NCBI GenBank assembly: GCA_003971905.1
Contig: RSEE01000002.1
Span: 1,178,001 to 1,242,000, forward strand
Direction of reading: 5' to 3'
Length of the DNA: 64,000 nucleotides
Source of the DNA: Moniliella sp. 'wahieum'
Taxonomy: Eukaryota; Basidiomycota; Moniliellomycetes; Moniliellales; Moniliellaceae
Shown here: positions 45,525 to 56,973 of the stretch, piece by piece
Position numbering within the stretch: position 1 is the stretch's first letter
Layout of the letters: each line of letters begins with the position of its first letter
Notes under the pieces: model-generated
The model's input: the letters and a program-made list of their open reading frames with translations, nothing else
Told to the model about the DNA's origin: nothing
Databases searched by the model: none
Made by a program: the position numbers and the translations under genes

Positions 45525-46182
45525 GTGTAGTCATCGGTTCCACGTGGGACTTGCTCCCCGCGCGTTGCGCGCGAGTGGGCTCGACTGGGCCCCATGCAAT
45601 CCAATCCATCCTGATGCACACTCCCCTTGGCCATGGCGCGAGGCTTGTAGGTGAAGAGGGATGTCGATGACCACTGGTTGGGTCAGGAATCGGTCGCCGG
45701 CGGTTGACCTTTCGTAGCTGCGCCAATTTGCACGCCTGCGTGTGTGACTGACTGTATGGGACGAGAGGATGACTTTGCATGGCGTGTCAGCAGCAGCGGG
45801 GACAAGGGCGAGGGACAAGGACAGATCAAGGGGCGGGAACGGCGTAGCCGGGGGGTTAGCCGTTGTTGCACACAGCGATTCTGACACTGTTTCCAGTGGC
45901 TGGCAACGTCGACCCTGGTAGCGTGTGAGGCTGTCCATATATCCCAGTGGCCAGTGATCGATAGTGATCGTCTCCTCCACCCTGTGTTTCTCATGCCTTT
46001 TGCCCTTTACCCATTCCTATCGCCTGCGCGCGAATGAGCCCTATCAAGCTGGCTGCTTCATGTGCATTGCGACCACTCCCTAACCCAGAGCACAGAAGGT
46101 GGCTACTTCATTGGGAATTTTCAGTCGACGAGAGCTAAATAACGAAGGTACCATATTCTATGTTAATTCTATAACGTCACAA
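45525..46182. other. Intergenic region before tRNA-Arg
   Basis: No gene or repeat recognised. Confidence 0.6.
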
Positions 46183-46263
46183 GGACGGCTGGCGCAATGG
46201 TAGCGCGTCTGACTACGATTGGTTGTAATCAGGAGGTTGCAGGTTCGACCCCTGCGTCGTTCG
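46183..46263 (+). tRNA. tRNA-Arg (ACG) with 9-nt intron
   Basis: A full cloverleaf is visible. The acceptor GGACGGC pairs with GTCGTTC (two G-U pairs). The D arm is GCGC-AATGGTA-GCGC. The anticodon stem is TCTGA/TCAGG, with loop CT-ACG-A and then A. The T arm is GCAGG-TTCGACC-CCTGC. The A box is TGGCGCAATGG and the B box GGTTCGACC. Anticodon ACG is at 46215-46217. The nine bases TTGGTTGTA (46219-46227) sit exactly one base 3' of the anticodon, the standard eukaryotic intron site. The discriminator base is G. Confidence 0.9.
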
Positions 46264-46319
46264 ACCCGACAAGGGCGTCCTTTCTTTGTCACTGCCACCG
46301 GGCACGAGCGACTTCAGTG

Positions 46320-46329
46320 TTTTTTTTTT
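46320..46329 (+). terminator. Pol III T-run terminator of tRNA-Arg
   Basis: Ten consecutive T, the first T run longer than three after the tRNA, 57 nt past its 3' end. Confidence 0.7.
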
Positions 46330-46640
46330 GCACTTCGGGCTCCATTGATTGGTGTTATGTGCAGGAGGGCAATTGGACAGATGGAATCTAGCGGAGCCGC
46401 AAGAGGCAGGCCTGCGAGAGACACCAAGGGCCAGATTCAACTCGAACGTTGATGTGCGTTGGGACTGGTCAACAAGAGAGCCTGCTTGGTTTCGCCAAAG
46501 GTGCGCGGCACATGACCCCATGGCGGAATTGCGAGGGGCGGAACCCATGCGAGGCAGGCGAGGGCAGGGGCGCGCTTCCGGACGCCCAAGCCAGGGGGTA
46601 ACTCGAGTGGCCTAGCCGGCGGCTGTGCCAAGCGACGACC
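46330..46640. other. tRNA-PAT1 spacer
   Basis: No gene or repeat recognised. It should contain the PAT1 promoter; no TATA box is seen. Confidence 0.5.
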
Positions 46641-49640
46641 ATGTCCTTCTTTGGCTTCGACACGACCCTCCCGCGCGACCGGGCGGGTGGCCTGGCCGGA
46701 GGAGGTGCAGGTACTGGTTCTGATCTCAGCACGCCCCACGGCGCTCGTCCGATCGCCAGCGACGACGATGACCTCGACGCCAAGATCCGTGCTCACATGG
46801 GCAACAAGGAGGACATGGCCGTCTACACGGGGCGAGGAGGACTACGACGGCCTGGGCGACCAGCGGATGAAGAGGGCGATGCTTTCAATGACGATACCTT
46901 TGGCGGTGGCGTGGTGGGGTACGTAGGCTGTCCGCGTCCCGAATGCTACTGCTGTCCCCGCGCTAACCGTTTCTGCTAGGCAACGACTTTGACTTGGCAC
47001 GCGCCTAGCCTGCCACGCCGGCACCTCTGCCCGCGTGGGGCACCAAACAGGCCCACAAGCCGTCCAAGTTTTCCTCAGATCTGTCCGATTTTGACAGACA
47101 AGCGCGCAGTGCGTCTCGCAGCGATGCCGCGGCGCCGGGCAAGCCAGCCAAGTCGGTCCAGGAAATCGAGAGCGAACTGCAAGCTGCGTCTCTGTCTGAC
47201 CAGCCTCGCGCGCCCGCTCCGGCCAAGCATGCACTAACCATGGAGGAGGTGGAGGCGCAGATGCGACAGCAACGCGCTCCGATGCCTTCCTCGGTCCCCA
47301 GCCCGTTCCCCGTGCCTGGCGGCGCGGTCGCGGTGCCTCCGCCGGCTATGTACGCTGCTGCGGTGCCCCCCGCTGGGCCTATACCGCCTGCGGGGATGCC
47401 TGTCCCCCGCTTCCCGGCACGCCAGGAACCCCCTCCGGGGCTCCCGCCACGCCCAATGCGCTCCCTGCCCAGGCGGGCGGCGGCGTACCGCTTTTGGCGC
47501 ACATCATGCAGCAGGAGGCCCAGTTGCGGGAAGAGCGAGCCCGTGCCGCCCCAGTTCCCGCTTCTGCACCCGCTCTCGCTGCCGGCCCTGGAACTCCGGT
47601 GAGCCAGGCTCCGGCCGCGGTGCCGCCCTCTCAGGGGGAGACGCAAGCGATGCATTTTGCTCGGATGCGCGCGCTGCTCGGGTCGATGCCGGGGATCATC
47701 CAAGCTGCTATTCTGCGTCTCCCGCCTCCGATCCAATTTGAGGAGTTGGAATTTATTGCAGGGGCGTTTCCGCCGCTGGGGGCGCTGCGCACGCGGATGT
47801 GTCCAAGCCAGAGATTGCCTCGGCGGCTCAGCAGTTGGAGGCGGTGGCGATGAACGCGCTGTACCAGCACTCGCAGCCCAAGATCCAAGCGTGGCTTGCG
47901 AGCCAGGCGCGTGCCAAGCGGACCGAAGCCAAGCGGGCCGCGATGAGCAAGGACAATGGCTTGATGAGCAAGTCGGACAAGCAGTTTATCACGCGGATCC
48001 AGGTGAGTCAGTTGGTCACCTCGGACCCTTACACCGATGACTTTTACGCCCATATTACTTTACCCTGCGCGGCCGGAGCGGCGCCAATGCTCCCCTTTTG
48101 CCTTCGACCGAAAGCGTCACGACCGGCGTCGGGGAGCAAGTGACGCTGGACCGGCGCGGGGCGCAAACAACAGTCTCGTGTCTCTCGTCGCGAAACGGCC
48201 ATCCTGCGCATGCAACAGCAAGTCGAGCGCATCGTCCGCAATCGGATCGAGCGGTCGCAAAAGTCAGCATCGGGAGCTGCCTTGGAAGGGGCGCTGGGCA
48301 AGCTGAGCGCTAGCTCGACCAAAGGCATGCGCCAAACCCTTTCGCTGCCCGACTCGGGCCCAGCCACTACAGGTCCCACCGCGGCCGACTTGGCGGCCCA
48401 CGCGGCGGTGCGGACTGCCTTGGCCAACGATGTGGTCTTGGTGATGCAAGTGGGGTCACGAAGCGGGATCCCCTTACCGCCGCGAGGCGTTGGCGATCAT
48501 TGAAAACTTGTACGATACGGTCCTGGCCATTGAACAGTTGCGCCGGGATGGTGCGGTGGCTGGCACCCAGTCCTCTCCGCCTCCGCCCGAAGGGAGGAGC
48601 TGGTAGCACAGGCCCAGCAGGAGCGACGCGACCAGGAACGTGTGGCACTGACGTCTCAGCTGTGGAAGGAGCTGCGCGTGCTGAGCCGCTCGATATTTCC
48701 AATCCTCACCGTTTGTTTCGATTCTCGACAGCCTCAAGGGCCAACGGCTCGTTCCGCGGGCGATGCGGTTGTTGGGGGAGGACCAGCAGCTGACGACGAT
48801 GACTATGATTGTTGCCTCGTTTGATCAGCTCAATGTGGTTCGGCAAGCGCATGTGCTGGAAGAGGAAGGTGCTTTGCCGGGCTACGTGAATCGATTTGGG
48901 AGCAAACGGAGGCGTTCGCCAACACCATCATTCCATTTATGCTCCACCTCGTGACGGTGCACCGCTCAAGTACGTGGCGGGCATGCTCGCCATCTTCCTC
49001 GAGCGCAACGATGTCGTTCGCGTCGCCCGTTCCCGCCCGGGTGTACTGTTTTTCACCATCTTCCTGTCGCGCGCCGAGGCTCTGCGTCAACTGGGCGCCA
49101 ATGCGCCTCCGGCACGCCGGGAGCGCCGTCTGTGCAGGATGTGGCCACGTGGGCGCACTACTTTGGCCAGCTCTTCCAGCGTCTGTCGCAGCCGGGTGTG
49201 CTGCCGAGCCTGTTCCCGTCGACCCGGGCGCGTGCCCTGCTGCCCTTTGGCCCGGGCTACTACATTTCGGGTGCGTTTGGGGCGGCGCCGTTGCCGAGCA
49301 GTGGGGTGGACGGGGGGGCGGAGGGGCCGGTACCGCAACATTGACCACGAAGACGAGCCGTGTGGCGGTTCATGGCAGCGGTGGCGGTGGCGTGCACGAT
49401 GGAGCAGCAGCAAGTGCTGGTGGCGGGGCTGCGGGAGAAGATCCTGGAGAACGTGGCGAGCGCCAAGGAGTGGGCGTCGCAGCGGCGGCGTGCGCTGCAG
49501 ACGCTGCGGCCGGCGGCGGACGTGGAGGCTGAGCTGGCGGCGGTGGCGGCGGCGGGGCAGGACGGACCCGAGGCGCGCATCCGCAACGTCAACTGCTGCT
49601 CCATGCGCTCAACCTCGATGCGACCCAGATCACCATCTAG
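46641..49640 (+). CDS. PAT1: mRNA decay factor PAT1, frameshifted
   Basis: A P-body scaffold that links the Lsm1-7 ring, Dhh1 and decapping enzymes in deadenylation-dependent mRNA decay. It starts MSFFGFDTTLPRDRAGGLA, the characteristic N-terminus of fungal Pat1, followed by DAFNDDTFGG and NDFDLA across a 61-bp intron (46919-46979, ending TGCTAG). A Pro/Ala-rich middle follows, then SKSDKQFITRIQVSQLVTSD and PYTDDFYAHI, the core Pat1 motif. The helical C-terminal domain shows AIIENLYDTVLAIEQLRRDG, IVASFDQLNVVRQAHVLE and YVAGMLAIFLERNDVVRVAR, and ends NLDATQITI-stop in a shifted frame. At least ten frame breaks are spread along 3 kb. The length of about 980 residues is normal. Identity is firm. 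Confidence 0.9.
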
Positions 49641-49893
49641 CGTTGCACCGACGTCATAACCACAGGCGAATGCGATGCTTGCGTAACGCCTAGGCTCGCG
49701 CCCAGTAGTGCTCCTCCGGCAGCGTCTCTCGGCGGAAGCGGACTGTGCCGCCCCCGCCCACGTGATCGCCTGGCACATTCGTCCCACCCAACCCAACAAA
49801 CACCTCGCCCGCCGCCGCAGCCCCTGAGCACCCAGCTCGAGTTGGGCCAGGCCAGGTCTTGCGGCCTGAGCCCCCCCCCCCCACCACCCACCC

Positions 49894-50353
49894 ATGTCCT
49901 GGCAATCGTACGTCGACACCAACCTGCTCGGCACCGGCAAGGTCAGCCAGGCGGCCATCCTCGGCCTCAAGGGCGGCGTGTGGGCCACCTCGGCCGGCTT
50001 CAGCCTCAGCCCCACCGAACAGAAACAGCTGGTGGGCATGTTTGACAGCCCCGAGGCTGTCCAGGCGTCCGGCATCCACGCCGCCGGCAAGAAGTACTTT
50101 TGCCTCCGGGCCGACGACCGCTCGGTCTACGGCAAGTTGCAGGGCGATGGCCTGGTGTGCGTCAAGACGTCGCAGGCCGCGCTCATTGCGGCCTACCAGA
50201 GCCCCACCGTGCCTGGCGAAGCGGCCAAGGTGGTCGAGGGCTTGGGTACGTCCCCCCCTTTCTTTTCGGCCTGTGGCCTGTGGATGGAGGAGCACGAGAC
50301 TAACTCTGCTGTGCGCTTGTGTAGCCGACTACCTGATCGGGGTTGGGTTCTAA
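49894..50353 (+). CDS. PFY1: Profilin
   Basis: An actin-monomer-binding protein that feeds formin-driven filament growth and binds poly-proline and phosphoinositides. It starts MSWQSYVDTNLLGTGKVSQA, the classic profilin N-terminus (the Trp and Tyr take part in poly-proline binding), then VWATSAGFSLSPTEQKQL and GIHAAGKKYFCLRADDRSVY, and ends GLADYLIGVGF-stop. One intron (50246-50324, GTACGT...TGTGTAG) splits a codon near the 3' end. The spliced protein is 126 residues, equal to yeast profilin. It is the only gene here of the 17 well-identified ones without any frame break. A 12-C run lies just upstream in the leader (49871-49882). Confidence 0.97.
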
Positions 50354-50775
50354 GCTGGCTGGTTGGGTTTGGTGCGCACGGTGGCGCTGTTTGTTGTGCC
50401 AAGGCGGGCAGGGCTGCGTGGCGTGGGTGTGGATCTTCTTGTGCCCTGGCATCCGAATCGCATGCTCGACTCGCGCGTACCTCCGCACATGCCTCTGGGA
50501 GAAGATCATAGCCAGACAGCCAGTGAACATTTCAACGCGGGACTAGGGTTGGCACGGCCACTGCATGCTGCAGGCACCCGATTTGTAATGGGCAGGCGGG
50601 CAGTGCTCCCGGCGGTGCGGTGCGGCCGGTTGGTCAGCGGGGCGGCTGGGCGTGGACTGGACGAAATGCTCCGCTGGGCCGCTGGGCGCTGCTGCTCCTC
50701 CACCGCTTGGCCGCTGTGCGATGCTGCTGGCCTGCTGCTCCCGGTGCTCGCGCTGCGCTGCGCCTCGCCGCGCCG
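50354..50775. other. Spacer between profilin and NDUFV1
   Basis: No gene recognised. An alternative start with an Arg/Cys-rich presequence ([17 protein letters not shown], from 50722 in another frame) may belong to the next gene. Confidence 0.5.
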
Positions 50776-52256
50776 ATGCCGCCCACGCCCACGCCCACGA
50801 CGCTAGCCTACGCCCGCCACCTCGCCACCCAGGTCGGGCTCCCCCCCGTCACCACCCACGGCGGCCTGCGCGACCAGGACCGCATCTACACCAACCTCTA
50901 TCTCCAGCACTCGTACCACCTCAATGGCAAGGGCGGTGCGCTGGCCCGCGGCGACTGGCCCGCACCAAGGACATTGTGTCAAGGGCCACGAGTGGATCAT
51001 GACCAGATGAAAAAGTCGGGCATGCGCGGCCGCGGCGGCGCGGGCTTCCCCTCGGGGCTCAAGTGGAGCTTTATGAACAAGCGGTGGGAGAAGGACCCGC
51101 GTCCGCGTTACCTTGGATCACAATGCCGACGAAGGCGAGCCGGGCGTGCAAGGACCGTGAGATTATGCGCGGCGACCCGCACAAGCTCGTCGAGGGGTGT
51201 CTGATTGCCGGACGCGCCATGAACGCCAACGCGGCCTACATTTACATTCGCGGTGAATTCCATGTCGAGGCGGCGCACATGCAGGAGGCCATCAACGAGG
51301 CGTATGCCGCCGGCCTAATTGGCAAGAACGCGTGCGGGACCGGATACGACTTTGACGTGTATGTCCACAAGGGCGCCGGCGCGTACATTTGCGGCGAGGA
51401 GACGGCCCTGATCGAGTCGCTCGAGGGCAAGCAGGGCAAACCGCGTTTGAAGCCTCCGTTCCCGGCAGATGTGGGCTGTTTGGATGCCCGACAACGGTGA
51501 CCAACGTAGAGACCGTCGCTTCCTCCCCTACCATTCTCCGTCGTGGGCCCGAATGGTTTGCTTCCTTTGGCCGCGAGCGCAACAGCGGTGTCAAGCTCTT
51601 TGCCATCAGTGGCCACGTCAACACGCCCTGCGTCGTGGAGGAAGAATGAGCATCCCGCTCAAGGACCTGATCGAGAAGCACTGCGGTGGCGTGCGGGGCG
51701 GGTGGGACAACCTGCTGGGCATTGTGCCTGGCGGGTCGTCGGTTCCGGTGCTTCCCAAGAACCGGTGCGAGGAGGTGTTGATGGACTTTGATTCGCTCCG
51801 GGATGCCCAGTCGGCGTTGGGCACGGGTGCGGTGATCGTCATGAACAAGCAGACGGACATTATCAAGGCCATCGCCCGCTTCTCCAAGTTCTACAAGCAC
51901 GAGTCGTGTGGCCAATGCACGCCCTGCCGCGAGGGCACCACTTGGATCAACAACATGATGGAGCGCTTTGCCGAGGGCCGTGGCACGTGGCGCGAGATTG
52001 ACCTGATTGAAGACATTACCAAGCAGATGGAGGCCACACGATCTGCGCCTTGGCCGATGCTGCTGCCTGGCCCGTGCAGGGTCTGATTCGCCACTTCCGT
52101 GACCGTGTGGAGCAACGCATGGTCGACTATGAGCAAGCCCATGGCAAGGTCCTCTATGGCGGTCACCTGCTGAGTGAACAGGACCCCACCCTGGCCCTGC
52201 CGGGCAACCTGTCGCAGCCCAAGCCTTCGACCCCTGTCCCGCCCGCGGCGAGGTAA
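50776..52256 (+). CDS. NDUFV1: NADH:ubiquinone oxidoreductase 51-kDa subunit (complex I), frameshifted
   Basis: A matrix subunit of mitochondrial complex I that holds FMN, the NADH site and Fe-S cluster N3. [15 protein letters not shown] looks like the end of a mitochondrial presequence. FMN-site residues are in [13 protein letters not shown] and [18 protein letters not shown]. The NADH-binding loop is [21 protein letters not shown]3 cluster ligands are in [15 protein letters not shown] and, after a shift, in TICAL. The C-terminus is [20 protein letters not shown], then [20 protein letters not shown]. Breaks near 50965, 50990, 51105, 51140, 51475 and 52040 are single-base changes; for instance, one C is missing in GGGCTGTTT at 51475. 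The length of about 493 residues is normal. The start could also be 50722 if a frame break lies between. Confidence 0.94.
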
Positions 52257-52356
52257 ATCGGACGACCGACCCCCCTGTTTGGCAGAACCCATGCATCTTT
52301 TGGTCCATCCCCATCTTGCTTCTTTCCGCATACCCATAGACCTACACATTCATCAT

Positions 52357-52392
52357 GCTCAGGCTCAGGCTCAGGCTCAGGCTCCGGCTCAG
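52357..52392. repeat. GCTCAG hexamer repeat
   Basis: About five to six tandem copies of a 6-bp unit (CAGGCT). They lie between the convergent 3' ends of NDUFV1 and the methionine aminopeptidase and just touch the aminopeptidase stop codon (52389-52391). Confidence 0.9.
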
Positions 52393-53440
52393 TGTCTCCT
52401 TTCCTTTAGCCAGGCTTGGCGTCGCGCCGTGGTGTCGTACGTCTGGACGCCGCCTTGGGCCGTAAGGACCTCCACCCCCACCTCGGTGATCAGCAGCGTC
52501 TCTTCTGCCGCCGCCGACGGCTGGCCCGAAGCCGAAGCGACCGTCCAGCCATCGGGCCAGACGACCACCTTGGCCTGCTCGCCCCATACCAACATGGGTT
52601 CAATGGTAAAGATGTGTCCGGGCTGCATGATGCCGCGCGAGTGATTGGGTGGTGGTGGTAGACCCGCGGTGGGCCATGGAACTGGTCTTTCCCGATCCCA
52701 TGGCCCGTGTACGCCCGTACCACCGCACACCCATTCGCGCGCGCGTGCGGGTGGATCACCTGGCCAATCGCTGCATAGGGGATGCCGGGCCCGCAGAGGG
52801 CAATGGCCAGGTCGAGACACTCGCGTGCGGTGCGGATCAGGTGAGCACGGTCGCGCGAAACGGGCCCGACAGGATAGGTCATATTCACATCGCCATGGTA
52901 GCCTTGGTGGTACAGCGTCACATCCACATTGATCACATCCCCCGGCCGGAGCGCATACTGGTCCGGAATGCCGTGGCACACTACCTCGTTGACCGACGTG
53001 CACACGCTCTGGGGGAACCCATGGTAGCCCAAGGGCGAGGGATAGCATCCCCTCTCGGTCGCCATGGTAAAGCAAGCGCGATCCAGCTCAGCCAGGGTGG
53101 TGCCGACGGCGATGAGGGAGCCAAGCTGGTCCAGCACCTCCCTCGCCAGCGCACACGCCCGGCGCATCCCCTCTACATCTGTGCCGCTGTGCTGGCGGAT
53201 TCGAAAGGGGAACTGGGGTAGGAGACAAGCGTTGGCCAGTTAGCATCCGCCGGGACCAGGGCAGATGGGAAGGCACGCGTACGGCCTCGTGGAGGTACTC
53301 CCAGCCGTACTTGGGCTGCGCAATCGAGGGCGAGGGGGCGGCAGAGGCACAAGGGGGTACACGGCCCGGTGGGGACCAGTGTACTTGTACTTGGGGAATG
53401 GGTCGTAGGTGCTCTGCGAGCGGCTGGTTGCCTCGCCCAT
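52389..53440 (-). CDS. MAP1: Methionine aminopeptidase type 1
   Basis: Removes the initiator Met from nascent proteins. The N-terminal part reads STYDPFPKYKYTGPHRAVYP and KYGWEYLHEA. A 70-bp intron (53213-53282, GTACGC, branch GCTAAC, ACCCCAG) joins EA to FPFRIRQHSGTDVEGMRRAC. Metal ligands are visible: GDVINVDVTLYHQGYHGDVN (two Asp), YTGHGIGKDQFHG (His), GHIFTIEPML (Glu) and ITEVGVEVL (Glu). The C-terminus is WLKERRH-stop. One frameshift lies near 52645 and one near 53330. The chosen start MGEATSRSQSTYDPF gives about 327 residues. No N-terminal MYND-like zinc finger of the cytosolic form is visible upstream, so it may lie in an undetected exon, or this may be a single-domain form. The gene is convergent with NDUFV1, 132 bp apart. 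Confidence 0.9.
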
Positions 53441-55494
53441 TTGGTAGAACCCAACCGAGCCTCTCTGCCCGTGGGCACGCCGGCCCAAGCTACTTGCTTT
53501 ATGAGTCGCGGAGTGGTGCCAACCCTAGCACGCCCGCCCTATCCTCGACTCCCCTACGCTGCGACGCATCACATCCCAAATCCATCACGCCCAAGAGCGT
53601 GGGCCTGTATCGTGTGGGTTACTGTGCTCACCTGCCTCCCAGCCCAAGACGAGTCTGACTGGCCCCAATGTCCAGTGCCGTGCCTTTTTTCCCTCCTGAT
53701 TACCCCGGACTGGATGGCCCATCATCACCACTCCCCCTCGGGTACGGAGGACGCACCAAAAGCCCCGCTCTCGGTCTCCATTAGAGGGTACTGTTGAGTG
53801 CCTGATGCTCGCAGGGGCATCTCAACTGCGCGCTCTCCGTTGCCGGTACGCATCCCCCACACCAGCGCGGAATTCGGGGACGGTCCTGTCCATATGTACA
53901 AGTCAAGAGAGTGCTAGGGAAGGCATGCAGGGCATGGGCCAAACGCCACAGCGCCGTCCGAGGAACTATCCCAGTAACCACTAAGCCACCAGGTAAGGGC
54001 GAAGGGGGCGGGCCTGACAGACTAGCAGTCAGCCTGATCCCGAGTTGGGTTGTGAGGGTGGAAAGGAGAAGAAGGCAACGCAGCAAGCAGCCCCCAATGC
54101 CCCCCTTCCTACATGGTAGTCGTATCGTTTTCAGAGCTTAAGGCTAGGATGAAGACAGTTGCGCTTAAACTGATCTGCTCATCCGTCACGTATGGTCAAT
54201 ACTTGCTGGCGCCAAAACCATGTATAGGAAACCAGGGGAGCCGGCAGAAGGTCAAAAGACCCTCTGGCGCCGCTTCCCTTCCAAATCAGATGAGCGCACT
54301 TGGATACGAAGGAGCATGGCAGACATCGGGGCTCTGAACCATCTTCATTGAGGCTCATCAGTTAATCCTTTCTAGGGCTCAAACACCTTGCTCACCGTCT
54401 TGGTGGCGTCATAGTGTATATCCTCGCTTTTCGTCATTATAAGATGGGGAAGAAAGGTTCTTGGATGCATGGGTGGTACTTGGTGTTCTTGTCGCCTTCT
54501 GTCGCTTGTTCCAATACTTGAAGCACAGCTCCTTCTCCAGGCGTTCCAATGGCGTTGCCACCCTCCGGGACGCAGACGTCGTCTCCCGCCGTGTTCCCAG
54601 GAGTCCCACAATATGGTCCACCTGCAATCGTGATGCTCGGATGCTCCAGGTTTCAGTACCCGCGGGCGTCAGTACGCATCTCCTTCCTCCCCGCGCCTCG
54701 CCTCGTCCTCCTCCACGGTCGGCTGTTTGTGGGTATGTCCGTATCGGGGGATGGAGCGCACGAGCTGTATAGAGAATCGGCTCCTGCACCGCATCGTGCA
54801 ATGCACCAGACTTAGACCCTGCGTGCAGGTGCTATAAGCCCAGACGTGCTCAGGCGGAGCGTGGCACCACAATTGTACATGCTGCGCGTAGAACGGCACA
54901 GGGTACGCAGCTAGAGACCAATCTGAACAACCTGTTTGTCACGGTGAGCTCGAGGGACTTGGTTGCTGCAGTGGGATGGAGGAAAGCCACACGTGTTGGC
55001 ACTAGTTGAATTGCTACTCCACCACATTGCGTCTGTCGGCGACGTTGAGCTTCTTGAGCAGTTTCCTACCGACTCTTCTCTCACATCTCCCGACAGCGCG
55101 TGCGCTGCGCCGTAACTGCGTTTTTGTTATGCGTGCATCCAAGGGGGCAACAAGAGGGGTATCAATTGATCGTCGTTATTGATCTCTGCATGGTGGGTAT
55201 GTGTTCCAACAATGTGGATGGGCCCAGTGGGGGGGGGCAAGAACCCTCTTTGTCCTTGCGAAGGCACTTTGGTCCGGCCATTTGGAGGCTGGGGCTGTAG
55301 GGCACCCCATGGCCCCATCGATCCGACCCAGCCTAGACCCGGTGCGGGGCAAATGCGCAGGCGTGAAATCAAGCCAGAGCCCAACCAAGCGGCTTAGTTG
55401 CTTACGCTCAGCTCCCAAAAGGCGTACACATTTCACCGGCACCCCCCTCCTCCTCCTGCCGCCTCCACTACCACACCCTTGCCCGGCATCGACG
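53441..55494. other. Gene-poor region
   Basis: About 2 kb without a recognised gene. The stretch 54410-54800 has overlapping open frames in several phases, but no motif links them to a family. Confidence 0.5.
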
Positions 55495-56492
55495 ATGAGG
55501 CTGCCTTTCCTGTCCAGGCTCCAACGAGGCGTGGAGGAGGAGCAAGTCTCTTACGATATGATGGAGGTGGCCACACCCGACACCCGCGCTGCTCTTGCTC
55601 GCTTGGCTGCCTACACCCCCCCCCCGAGCCTGACGTGGTGGCCCAGATTCCCGCCTACCGCCGCGCCGCGGTGCTGGTCGGCCTCTTTGTCGGCAGGAGA
55701 GGCTCGCTGCATGTGATTCTCAGCCAGCGCTCTAGCTCGCTCCGGTCGCATGCTGGCGACACGGCTCTGCCCGGAGGGCGGTGCGAGTTGCTGGATCGCA
55801 CGCTGGAAGAGACAGCGCGGAGAGAGGCGTACGAGGAGTGTGGGTTGCCGATGGACCCGGAGCGGGTGAAGAAACTGTGCACCATGCCTCCTTTTCTCAG
55901 TGCCAACGAGCTGCTCGTCACGCCCGTTGTCTTTCTCATCACCGACACGAGCATCCAGCCCAAGCTCAATCCCAAGGAGGTAGAACAAATTTTTAGCCTG
56001 CCTCTGGAGGCCTTTCTCTTTCACAACCCTCCCGCGCACGTGCGCGACGCGATCCACTTGCCCCGCGCGCCTCTCCACCCCAGCCCATCCACTGCCTCTC
56101 CCCCGTCCGACTGGCACTCGTGCCGCGACGCGCAGTGGCTTGGCCTGCTCGTCCGAAGACACTACTTTATGGACACGCGCAACCCCGTCATGGGCCTGAC
56201 CAGTGACATTCTCATCCACGCCGCCATGCTGGCTTACGACGCTGTGCCACGCGACGCGCTCACCTTGCCCAATGGCGCCCCCAATCCCTCCCCCCCCCAC
56301 GGCCAGAGGATACTCGACTTTACCCTTCGAGCGCCGGGCCAACCTAGCTCCAATGACCAACTCATCACCCTCGCCTTTTCCAGCCCGCGCCGCGCCAAGC
56401 GCAAACGCGTCCGACCCCGCTTTGCCCTCTTGCCCTTACCCCCCTTGCCCCAGCCCCGAGACGAGCAGGAACACCTCGGGCCCGACGACGAA

Positions 56493-56532
<40 letters not shown>

Positions 56533-56669
56533 AAGACCACGATGGTCCCCCGGACAATCGACCACTGACCGGCTCGGCCACCCTCAACTCATTCCTCCAC
56601 GGCATGACCCAACCTTGGCCGCCAACGCCGTCAGATGCGCTGGCGTCACCGCCACCGAGCAAATTGTAA
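55495..56669 (+). CDS. Nudix hydrolase, CoA diphosphatase (Pcd1)-like, with acidic repeat tail
   Basis: Cleaves the diphosphate of CoA or oxidised CoA, typically in peroxisomes. It starts MRLPFLSRLQRGVEEEQVSY. A 10-C run (55616-55625) shifts the frame, after which EPDVVAQIPAYRRAAVLVGL follows. The CoA-diphosphatase signature VILSQRSSSLRSHAGDTALP is followed by the Nudix box GGRCELLDRTLEETARRE with AYEECGL, which fits the subfamily spacing with Asp in place of the first Glu. A helical core follows (NPVMGLTSDILIHAAMLAYD). The C-terminal 100 residues are basic, then a run of Asp-Pro dipeptides coded by CCCCGA hexamers (about 56495-56532), and the end is SPPPSKL-stop. SKL is a canonical type 1 peroxisomal signal, consistent with Pcd1-like function. 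Confidence 0.85.
56493..56535. repeat. CCCCGA hexamer repeat (Asp-Pro codons)
   Basis: Six to seven tandem CCCCGA units inside the Nudix gene, translated as alternating Asp-Pro. Confidence 0.9.
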
Positions 56670-56973
56670 GCGTAGGAAATACGCTGGCCCGCGCAGCCCC
56701 ATCATTATTACGTTACGAGCAATCCTGTGTGCCCGCTATGACCCGACTCTCGTACCACCTACTAGTAGCCATCCCATCCAGACAACAAAAACAAATAGCG
56801 CTAGCGCAGCATGAGAAATCATGGATTGCAAGCATTTTGAAAGGCAATGAAAAGCTCCCCTCATAGTCTACCCCCCCGGGCAAGCCCAAGGGGACGACTA
56901 CTGGGTGTAGCGTGCGACAGCCGTACGTCATTTTTCATGCCAACAGGGAAAAAGGAAAAGAAAGGCGAGCTGC
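56670..56973. other. Convergent 3' spacer
   Basis: 3' regions of the Nudix and RPL10A genes. No gene or repeat seen. Confidence 0.6.

Noticed and set aside
48003-48060. Intron in PAT1 starting at CAG|GTGAGT
   Set aside because: The sequence IQVSQLVTSDPYTDDFY across it is the conserved Pat1 core, so it is coding.
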